Source of the DNA: Marinobacter profundi
GTDB lineage: Bacteria; Pseudomonadota; Gammaproteobacteria; Pseudomonadales; Oleiphilaceae
Length of the DNA stretch: 64,000 nt
Assembly (NCBI RefSeq): GCF_002744715.1
Contig: NZ_KZ319375.1
Location: 100,753-164,752, forward strand
Direction of reading: 5' to 3'
In this document: piece after piece, positions 1 through 6,759 of the stretch
Layout of the letters: each line of letters opens with the position of its first letter
How positions within the stretch are numbered: position 1 is the first letter of the stretch
Made by a program: the position numbers and the translations under genes
Notes under the pieces: model-generated
The model's input: the letters and a program-made list of their open reading frames with translations, nothing else
Databases searched by the model: none
Told to the model about the DNA's origin: nothing

Positions 1-369
1 ACGGGGCCGGAGACGGCGAACGAACCGGCGCACCGAACCCGGCGTGTCGTAGGGGGAGTAGGCATAGCGAACCTGATCACCAAAGATCGCCCGGGCCCGG
101 GCGGACCCGGTGGCGGTCATCGCGGTCATGACAATGGGGATGCCTGGGTGACGCCGCAACAATCCCCTCACCAGGGGCGCGGCGGCAATGGTTTCGCCCA
201 CAGATACGGCGTGGACCCAGATGACCGGCTCCGGCGAGCGCGCCACAAACCCCAGCCGCTCCTGCCAGCGGTCCCAGGCCTCGGGCTTGCTGCGGCCACT
301 CCACCACAGGCGCAGCAGGACAAAGGGCAATGCAATCCTGAAGCAAAGAGAATATAGAAAATGCAGCAT
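1..369 (-). CDS. waaA: 3-deoxy-D-manno-octulosonic acid (Kdo) transferase, N-terminal part
   Basis: This is the first 123 codons of the Kdo transferase, which adds Kdo from CMP-Kdo to the lipid A precursor at the inner membrane; the rest lies beyond the left edge. The start is the ATG at 369, giving an N-terminus beginning MLHFLYSLCFRIALPF, a membrane anchor typical of the family. It is followed by the family signature VIWVHAVSVGETIAA (about residues 41-55) and the stretch TAMTATGSARA. It is divergent from the LPS genes to its right. A Kdo kinase gene in the same cluster fits a core with one phosphorylated Kdo, but the number of Kdo residues added cannot be told from this fragment. Confidence 0.88.
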   Translation of the reverse strand, partial: MLHFLYSLCFRIALPFVLLRLWWSGRSKPEAWDRWQERLGFVARSPEPVIWVHAVSVGETIAAAPLVRGLLRRHPGIPIVMTAMTATGSARARAIFGDQVRYAYSPYDTPGSVRRFVRRLRPR

Positions 370-565
370 GCGGCCTCCGGCTGGTCCGTCCGGCGCCATT
401 CTACATAAATGCCCCCGCTTTGGCCCGAAACCGCCATGACTTTGATTGCCCCGGACAAATGCCGGTCGATTCATACTTTAGTCTGCGACAGCGAGCCTGT
501 TAAACTTCCCGCCACAGTTTACCCATACTATTGATCCCAACCGGAAAGGGACGGCGGCAGTCAGC

Positions 566-1513
566 GTGAGCAAACACAAGTCGAGAACCCGAGAAACCCG
601 TTACACCCGCTTCCTGCATCCCCGCTGGTGGCCCAGCTGGCTTGGCATCGGATTCATGTGGCTGATGGCGCAACTACCCATCCGCGTGCAGTGGTGGCTG
701 GGTAAGCTGATCGGTGAACTGGCCTACCGGCTGGTCGCGCGCCGAAGGCACATTACCGAGGTCAATATCCGGCTCTGTTTTCCGGAATTGTCCGCTGCCG
801 AGCAGCAGGCCCTGGTGCGTAAAGCCTTTCATTCCAACGGTATCGGTATCATGGAACTGGGGCTCGCCTGGTTCCGCAATCCCCGGCAGTTTGCCTCGAT
901 CACCCAGGTGCACGGACTGGAACACGTTGATGCTGCACTGGCCCGGGGCAAGGGTATCCTCCTGCTGGGCGGTCACTACAGCACGCTCGACCTGGGGGGC
1001 TCGCTGGTCACCGAACACATTGACGCGGATGTAATGCAGCGGGACCACAACAACCCGCTGATCAACGCCGTGATGACCCGGGCCCGCGAGCGCCGCTACG
1101 GCATGGCCCTTGGCAGCCGTGATTTGCGGGGCCTGCTAAGGCAACTCAAGCAGAACCGCATCGTGTGGTACGCAACCGACCAGGATTATGGCCGCAAGGG
1201 CATTGTGTTTGCTCCGTTCTTCAACATTCCTACCGGCAGCATTACTGCCACGTCAAGGATTGCCGAGCGCAGCGGCTGTGCGGTGGTCCCGTTCAGTCAT
1301 TTCCGCCGCGAAGACAAGCCGGGGTATGACATCTACTTCCAGGCGCCACTGGAAAATTTCCCTTCTGGTGACGACCTGGCAGACGCCACCCTCGTCAACC
1401 AGACCATCGAGCGGGAAATCCGCCGCCATCCGGATCAGTACCTGTGGATGCACCGGCGCTTCAAAACCCGTCCCGGCCCCGCTGATCCCGACTTCTACCG
1501 GAAGCAGGACTGA
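566..1513 (+). CDS. lpxL: LpxL-type lipid A / LPS acyltransferase
   Basis: A 315-residue inner-membrane acyltransferase of the LpxL/LpxM (HtrB) family, which transfers an acyl chain from acyl-ACP to the lipid A precursor. The HX4D catalytic motif is present as HYSTLD (H137, D142). The stretch DQDYGRKGIVFAPFF resembles the DHDYG..VFVPLF region of E. coli LpxL. A hydrophobic, tryptophan-rich segment lies near residues 20-45. The start is the GTG at 566, with GGAAAGGG about 15 bases upstream, so initiation may be weak. The next gene starts on the A of this stop codon (TGATG), so the two are translationally coupled. The family is certain; the chain length and acceptor position are not. Confidence 0.85.
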   Translation: MSKHKSRTRETRYTRFLHPRWWPSWLGIGFMWLMAQLPIRVQWWLGKLIGELAYRLVARRRHITEVNIRLCFPELSAAEQQALVRKAFHSNGIGIMELGLAWFRNPRQFASITQVHGLEHVDAALARGKGILLLGGHYSTLDLGGSLVTEHIDADVMQRDHNNPLINAVMTRARERRYGMALGSRDLRGLLRQLKQNRIVWYATDQDYGRKGIVFAPFFNIPTGSITATSRIAERSGCAVVPFSHFRREDKPGYDIYFQAPLENFPSGDDLADATLVNQTIEREIRRHPDQYLWMHRRFKTRPGPADPDFYRKQD

Positions 1514-2478
1514 TGGTGCCGGCGGCAACCGGGTCAGCCCGTGCACCGGTACTCTGGCTGCTGACGGATAACAAACCAGGGCACCGCAACCAGTTGCGCG
1601 GACTGGGCGCCCGCCTGAAGGCGCTCGCCGGTGCCAGTGTCTACTGGCTGGATGCCACCGAATACCGGATACCCCTCTGGCGCGCCCTGCTCGGCCTCGC
1701 ACCAAGGCTGGAACCGAACCTGCCGGTGCCCGACCTGATCATTGCCGCCGGCTCCGGCACCCATCGCCTGCTGCTGTCCCTGCGCCGGATCGGCAACGCC
1801 CGCACCGTAGTCCTGATGAAGCCCGGTTTCCCGCTGAACTGGATTGACGCTGCCATCGTTCCCGAGCACGACGGCATTACGGATAACACAGCAGGCAACA
1901 CCAGGTTGCTGCTTACCGAAGGCATGATCAACACCCTCACTCCGCTCGCCCGCCTGACTACAAAGCAGGAAGCGCTGGCACTGATCGGCGGCCCTTCGTC
2001 GCACTATGAGTGGGACGACGACGTGGTTTTCGATCAGCTGCTGCACCTGATGCGCAGCTACCCGGACTGGCACTGGACCCTCAGCGGGTCACGGCGAACA
2101 CCGGACACCCTGCGGCAACGGCTGCGCGACCTGGCGGGTGCAAGGGTCACCGTGGCAGAGCCGGAACAGACCCATGAAGACTGGCTTGCCCATCGACTGG
2201 CGGCTTCCCGTGCGGTATGGGTAACCCCCGACAGCGCCTCGATGGTGTACGAGGCGGTTACTTCCGGCATTCCGACCGGACTGTTTGAACTGAGCGCGAA
2301 TACGGGTAGCCGGGTTGCCAGGGGGAATGCTCTGCTGCACCAGCGCGGCCGGGTCGCCCGCTGGAGCGATCACACGTCGGTGATGTCCGCAGCCACCGTG
2401 CCATCCCGCTCGCTGTGGGAAGCCGACCGCGCTGCGCGCTGGCTGCTGCAACGGTTACCGGGGCGTACCGCGCCATGA
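1513..2478 (+). CDS. ELM1/GtrOC1-family putative glycosyltransferase
   Basis: A 321-residue protein of the mitochondrial fission ELM1 family (DUF1022), whose bacterial members lie in LPS clusters and are suspected nucleotide-sugar-dependent transferases. Visible hallmarks are LLTDNKPGHRNQLRGL at the N-terminus, DLIIAAGSGTHR in the middle, and a C-terminal segment WVTPDSASMVYEAVTSGIPTGLFEL that looks like a GT-B donor-binding region. No membrane segment is evident, so it is probably cytoplasmic or peripheral. It overlaps the acyltransferase stop by one base and its own stop overlaps the next start (ATGA), placing it inside a tight LPS operon. The exact reaction is unknown. Confidence 0.78.
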   Translation: MVPAATGSARAPVLWLLTDNKPGHRNQLRGLGARLKALAGASVYWLDATEYRIPLWRALLGLAPRLEPNLPVPDLIIAAGSGTHRLLLSLRRIGNARTVVLMKPGFPLNWIDAAIVPEHDGITDNTAGNTRLLLTEGMINTLTPLARLTTKQEALALIGGPSSHYEWDDDVVFDQLLHLMRSYPDWHWTLSGSRRTPDTLRQRLRDLAGARVTVAEPEQTHEDWLAHRLAASRAVWVTPDSASMVYEAVTSGIPTGLFELSANTGSRVARGNALLHQRGRVARWSDHTSVMSAATVPSRSLWEADRAARWLLQRLPGRTAP

Positions 2479-3578
2479 GGATTCTCCAGGTGCTGCCCGC
2501 GTTGTTCAGCGGCGGTGTCGAGCGGGGCACCGTGGAATTTGCCGCCGAACTGGTCAAACGAGGCCACGACTCGTTTGTGCTGTCCCGCGGCGGCCCTATG
2601 GTGGAGCAACTGGAACGCCAGGGCAGTGTTCACGTTGCCTTGCCGGTGCATCGCAAGTCACTGACCTCGCTTACCCAGATCCGCCCGGTGCGTCGACTGA
2701 TCCGCCAGCTGCGCCCGGATATCATCCACGTGCGCTCCCGCATGCCGGCCTGGATTGTCTGGCTTGCCCTGCGCGGGCTTCCGGAAGCGGAGCGCCCGGT
2801 GGTGGTATCGACGTTCCACGGCATGTACTCAGTCAACCGCTACAGTGCCATCATGGCCAGGGCCAACCAGGTCATCGCCGTCTCCGAATGTGTGCGGGAT
2901 TACGTGCTGAAGAATTACCAGGTTCCGCGGGAACAGCTGACGGTCATCCAGCGGGGCGTCGACGTCGATCACTTCCGCCAGCGCAAACCGGCCCCGGCCT
3001 GGAGCCGGTCCCTGCTGCAGCAATATCCGGAACTGGCCGGCAAGACCCTGATCATGATGCCGGGCCGCATCTCCCGCTGGAAAGGCCATCTGGCGTTTCT
3101 CGAAGTCATGGCGAATATCACCCGATCCCGACCGGACTGTCATGGCATCATCGTTGGCAATGTCGAGCCCGGCAAAACCCATTTCCTCAGGGAACTGATC
3201 CGCCGTCGCAACAAACTCGGCCTGCAGAAACATGTAACCTTCCTCGGCCAGCGCAATGACATCGCGGACCTGTACCGGTTGTCCGGCGTGGTCTGCCACC
3301 TGTCCAACAAGCCGGAGCCGTTTGGCCGTACCGTCACCGAGGCGCTGGCCTCCGGCACGCCGGTAGCTGCCTTTAACCGGGGCGGCGCCGCGGAAACCCT
3401 GCGCGCCTGCTTCCCTGCCGGGCTGGTGCCGCCGGATGACATCGAGGCATTCACCGCCACCGTACTAAAGCTGCTGGCCGTTCCGGCTCACCACATTGAA
3501 ATTCCCCCGCACTTCCGCCTCGAGGCCCAGACGGAAGCCACCCTCGCGGTTTACCGTAAAGTCCTGCGACAGGATTAA
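2475..3578 (+). CDS. GT4 glycosyltransferase
   Basis: A 367-residue GT-B glycosyltransferase of family 4. The glycine-rich N-terminal acceptor loop is ALFSGGVERGTVEFA. The C-terminal donor domain begins near MMPGRISRWKGHLAF and ends in the EX7E motif of EPFGRTVTEALASGTP. I chose the ATG at 2475, which overlaps the previous stop as ATGA and leads directly into MRILQVLPAL, rather than an in-frame GTG 60 bases upstream. It presumably adds a sugar to the LPS core on the cytoplasmic face. The sugar and linkage cannot be read from the sequence. Confidence 0.85.
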   Translation: MRILQVLPALFSGGVERGTVEFAAELVKRGHDSFVLSRGGPMVEQLERQGSVHVALPVHRKSLTSLTQIRPVRRLIRQLRPDIIHVRSRMPAWIVWLALRGLPEAERPVVVSTFHGMYSVNRYSAIMARANQVIAVSECVRDYVLKNYQVPREQLTVIQRGVDVDHFRQRKPAPAWSRSLLQQYPELAGKTLIMMPGRISRWKGHLAFLEVMANITRSRPDCHGIIVGNVEPGKTHFLRELIRRRNKLGLQKHVTFLGQRNDIADLYRLSGVVCHLSNKPEPFGRTVTEALASGTPVAAFNRGGAAETLRACFPAGLVPPDDIEAFTATVLKLLAVPAHHIEIPPHFRLEAQTEATLAVYRKVLRQD

Positions 3579-3581
3579 GCG

Positions 3582-5303
3582 ATGGGCGGCAACGGTATTC
3601 GGGTCGTGCTCCTGGTCGCCACTCCCGGTACCACCTGGGGCGGGATGGAGAAACACACCGCCGAGCTGGCTACCGGTCTGGCCCGGCGCGGTCACGACGT
3701 TCACGTTCTCGGGCACCCGGCTTACCGCAACCACTTCGGCCCCGACATCCACTATCATCCATTGCCGGTGCAACGAAGCCGCCATCACCCGCTGCTGCGC
3801 CGGCAATTGCAGCGCCTGCTGCGCTCACTGCGCCCCGATATCTGCCATGCCCAGGGCAACAAGGCTATCCGCCTGTTACGGCGACCAGCTCCAGGCACCG
3901 GGCTGGTCGGTACCGTGCACGGTATCAAACGCCGCCACCCGGGCCTGACACGACTGGATCGGGTGATTGCCATAAGCAAGCCCGTGCTGGACAGCCTCTC
4001 CCACCCCCATAAAACCCTGATCCATAACGGTTGCATGGTCGCCGAGCCGTCGGGTGCCGCCCACGCCAATCCGCAGGCGCGGGGAATCCACGCCATCGCC
4101 GTTGGCAGGCTGGAGCCGGTCAAGGGCTTTGACCGGCTGATCACGGCCTGGTCGCACCTGCCTGCAGACCGGCGGCTGACCATTCTCGGCGAAGGTAGCG
4201 AGAGGCCCCGTCTCGAAGCTCTGATCAGCCGCCTCGAACTCGGCGACCGGGTGCGGCTGGCCGGACTGCAGCATAATGTCGCAGACTGGCTCCAGGGCGC
4301 CGATGTCTGCGTGATCAGCTCGCTGCGGGAAGGTTTTTCCTATGTGCTGATCGAGGCACTGCAGGCCGGCTGCCCGGTATTGGCTACACCGATTGCCGGT
4401 GCGCGGGAACTGCTGCCACCCGAGGCCATTGCCAGTGCGGTAGACGGCGAGGGGTTACGGAATTTGCTGAGCCGGCAACTTGGAGCCCTCGAGGCACTGC
4501 GGCAGCTCGAACAACCCGCGATGATCCGGGCACGGACCGAATTCACCATCGACCGGATGGTGGAGCGTACTGAGCAGGTTTACCGCCAGAGCCTCGCTGA
4601 GCGCCGGGCCGGCGTCCAGCCAGGAAAGGCCGCGATGATTGATCTGACAGCTCTGACACCCTTCGCATCCGGCGCCAACCGCCATTGCTTTGTCCACCCG
4701 GACGATCCGGCACGATGCCTGAAAGTCATCCGTCCCGAGAACATTGAAGCGCGCTTCCGCCGCCAGCCGGCGTTCAAGCGGTTGCTGGGTCGGCAGCGCC
4801 TCAACGATAACCTTCAGGAACAGCGGGCCTACCGTCAAACCGCCATTCAACAACTGATAGCCGCAGGCAAGGAAGAAATCCCGTGGCAGCATCTGCCCCG
4901 GTTCTTTGGCAGCCGGGCAACCAGTGCAGGTGCCGCCAATGAGAGCGAACTGATTCGCACCGCCGCCGGGGACATTGCCCCGACCCTGGAGCGCTATCTG
5001 GCCCGCAATGGCTTCGATCCCGACTGCCGCGCCGCCGTTGAGCGCTTCTGCCAATGGCTCGGCTCAACCGGTATCCTCACCCGTAACCTGTTACCCCATA
5101 ACCTGGTCCTCAGTGACCGTACCGGCCGCCCGGAACTTCACCTGGTTGACGGGCTTGGCGCCCCTGCCATTCCGGACTGGCTGGCGGCGGTGCCAGGCTA
5201 TCGGCAGCGCTACATTGACCGCAAGATCCGTCGTTTTCGCAAGCGCATTGACTGGGAACTCAGCGGCCGCCACGGTGACTGGCAGGACGCATCCAGGCTT
5301 TGA
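3582..5303 (+). CDS. GT4 glycosyltransferase fused to a YrbL-like kinase-fold domain
   Basis: A 573-residue two-domain protein. Residues 1 to about 345 are a GT4 transferase, with WGGMEKHTAELATGLARRG at the front, AVGRLEPVKGFDRLI starting the donor domain, and EX7E in REGFSYVLIEALQAG. Residues 352-573 resemble the PhoP-regulated protein YrbL (PF10707). There, FASGANRHCFVHPDD aligns with the YrbL N-terminus, LKVI gives the ATP-binding lysine, and LLPHNLVL and LVDGLG occupy the catalytic-loop and metal-binding positions. YrbL has a protein-kinase-like fold, so a role in phosphorylating the core or sensing it is an inference. The reading frame is open throughout. An internal ATG at 4635 with its own Shine-Dalgarno sequence could also make the second domain alone. 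Confidence 0.8.
   Translation: MGGNGIRVVLLVATPGTTWGGMEKHTAELATGLARRGHDVHVLGHPAYRNHFGPDIHYHPLPVQRSRHHPLLRRQLQRLLRSLRPDICHAQGNKAIRLLRRPAPGTGLVGTVHGIKRRHPGLTRLDRVIAISKPVLDSLSHPHKTLIHNGCMVAEPSGAAHANPQARGIHAIAVGRLEPVKGFDRLITAWSHLPADRRLTILGEGSERPRLEALISRLELGDRVRLAGLQHNVADWLQGADVCVISSLREGFSYVLIEALQAGCPVLATPIAGARELLPPEAIASAVDGEGLRNLLSRQLGALEALRQLEQPAMIRARTEFTIDRMVERTEQVYRQSLAERRAGVQPGKAAMIDLTALTPFASGANRHCFVHPDDPARCLKVIRPENIEARFRRQPAFKRLLGRQRLNDNLQEQRAYRQTAIQQLIAAGKEEIPWQHLPRFFGSRATSAGAANESELIRTAAGDIAPTLERYLARNGFDPDCRAAVERFCQWLGSTGILTRNLLPHNLVLSDRTGRPELHLVDGLGAPAIPDWLAAVPGYRQRYIDRKIRRFRKRIDWELSGRHGDWQDASRL
4622..4637 (+). promoter_or_regulatory. Internal ribosome-binding site and possible second start within the GT4-YrbL fusion
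   Basis: AGGAAAGG at 4622-4629 lies five bases before an in-frame ATG at 4635. This is precisely where the YrbL-like domain begins (MIDLTALTPF, residue 352 of the fusion). The spacing and match are better than for most real starts in this cluster. It may be the relic of a formerly separate gene or a working internal start. Confidence 0.5.
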
Positions 5304-5384
5304 CCTGTGGCCATCCCGACTTGCCGGACTTCGACGTTGGTGGTAGTTTCCCGCGCAGTTACCCATTTGGATAAAGCGTCTGAC

Positions 5385-6293
5385 ATGGCATCGCCCAAAG
5401 CTTCCGCTCTGCTGTTCCTGCTCAAGCTGGCAGGGAAACTCTCGCTCCAGTCAGCCCAGCGAATTGGCCGGGTTCTGGGCACGCTGTTGTGGTTCATCCC
5501 CGGCAAGCCGCGGCAGGTCACCAACATCAACCTGGAAATCTGCCTGCCCGAACTGTCCGCCAACCAACGCAAGCAGCTTGCCCGTTCCAGCCTGCGCCAT
5601 ACCGGCCAGACCATGATGGAAATTCCGCTGATGTGGGAGTGGCCGGTGGAACGCTGCCTCGACCTGATCCGGGAGGTCGACGGCGAGGAATTGCTGACGC
5701 AGGCCCGTGCCGACGGCAAGGGCCTGATCCTGCTGGCACCGCATCTGGGCAACTGGGAACTGGCCGGTCTCTACTTTTCGTCACGTTACAAGATGGCTGC
5801 GCTGTACAGCCCTCCTCACATGCCCGAGTTTGAAGACTATATGATCCGGGTACGGGGCCGCATGGGATCGGAACTGGTCCGCGGCGACCGGCGCGGCCTG
5901 GCACGCCTCATTGGCTTGCTGCGGGAAGGCGAAGTCGCGGGCATCCTGCCGGACCAGAGCCCGCGGGGCAAAGGTAACGCCTATGCACCGTTCTTTGGTA
6001 TGGAAGTCCGCACCATGACCCTGGTGGCGAAATTGATGCAGAAATCCGGAGCCACTGCCCTGATGACCTATGCCGAACGGCTGAAAGACAGCCAGGGTTT
6101 CCGCCTGGTCATCCGCCCCTGCGAACCGGGCATGGCGGATGACGACCCGGTGGTGGCAACCACCGCGCTCAACAAGTCGGTGGAAAACTGCGTGCGGGAG
6201 ATTCCAGAACAGTACCAGTGGGAATACAAACGGATGCGCCACCGCCCGCCCGGCCAGCCCAACCCGTACAAACCCGGACGGGTTTGCCAGTAG
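5385..6293 (+). CDS. LpxL/HtrB-family lysophospholipid acyltransferase (second copy)
   Basis: A 302-residue member of the lipid A acyltransferase family, distinct from the one at 566. The catalytic motif is HX4E (HLGNWE, H120 and E125). LPDQSPRGKGNAYAPFFG matches the conserved region after it, and EYKRMRHRPPGQPNPY is the typical C-terminal YKRFKxRP segment. A hydrophobic segment lies near residues 5-30. I used the ATG at 5385 (MASPKASALLFLL) because the 26 in-frame residues upstream, from a GTG at 5307, do not look like family sequence. It probably adds a secondary acyl chain to lipid A; whether it acts on the same substrate as its paralogue is unknown. Confidence 0.82.
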   Translation: MASPKASALLFLLKLAGKLSLQSAQRIGRVLGTLLWFIPGKPRQVTNINLEICLPELSANQRKQLARSSLRHTGQTMMEIPLMWEWPVERCLDLIREVDGEELLTQARADGKGLILLAPHLGNWELAGLYFSSRYKMAALYSPPHMPEFEDYMIRVRGRMGSELVRGDRRGLARLIGLLREGEVAGILPDQSPRGKGNAYAPFFGMEVRTMTLVAKLMQKSGATALMTYAERLKDSQGFRLVIRPCEPGMADDDPVVATTALNKSVENCVREIPEQYQWEYKRMRHRPPGQPNPYKPGRVCQ

Positions 6294-6427
6294 GATCAAA
6301 CCGGTCAAAACTGAAGTGGATCAGTATTCCTGACCAAGCGACCGCACTCTATGTCACCATCCTGTACACCGGACAGCTCGGCAATATCCGCAAGGTGACT
6401 TCGAGCGACAACATCCACTGGCCCGGC

Positions 6428-6751
6428 ATGACGCCAGCACAGATACACAAAAAGACAGTACACTTTGATATTGCCCCAAGCCTTTTAAAACACGCACTTG
6501 GGTGCGAAGATACGCCCCCGGAAAACGTCGCCTCCGACTTTGGCCTCTTCACGGACAGAAGCAAAAACTGGACAATAGCGCACAGCTATATGAGCCATGC
6601 GCTGATTCTTGATGACGCCATGGTCGTAACGGGTCCCACGGGCCACGTTGATGTGCTGGACCCGCACCTGAAGCCCAAGGCCTCCTTTACTGCAACTGCG
6701 GGGCTGGTGAGCGACGTCCTGCACGAGCTTTCCCGATTCAACACCAACTGA
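6428..6751 (+). CDS. Hypothetical protein in the LPS cluster, start uncertain
   Basis: I do not recognise this protein. The frame is open from 6218, inside the preceding acyltransferase, to 6751. The segment VTILYTGQLGNIRKV, upstream of the chosen start, already looks protein-like, so the true start may lie earlier. Candidates are ATG 6218 (76-base overlap), GTG 6395 and ATG 6428; none has a convincing Shine-Dalgarno sequence. The C-terminal part contains HALILDDAMVVTGPTGHVDV and no transmembrane segment or known motif. It ends nine bases before the O-antigen-ligase fusion. It could be a small accessory LPS protein or the remnant of a longer gene. Confidence 0.5.
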   Translation: MTPAQIHKKTVHFDIAPSLLKHALGCEDTPPENVASDFGLFTDRSKNWTIAHSYMSHALILDDAMVVTGPTGHVDVLDPHLKPKASFTATAGLVSDVLHELSRFNTN

Positions 6752-6759
6752 CGGAAACC

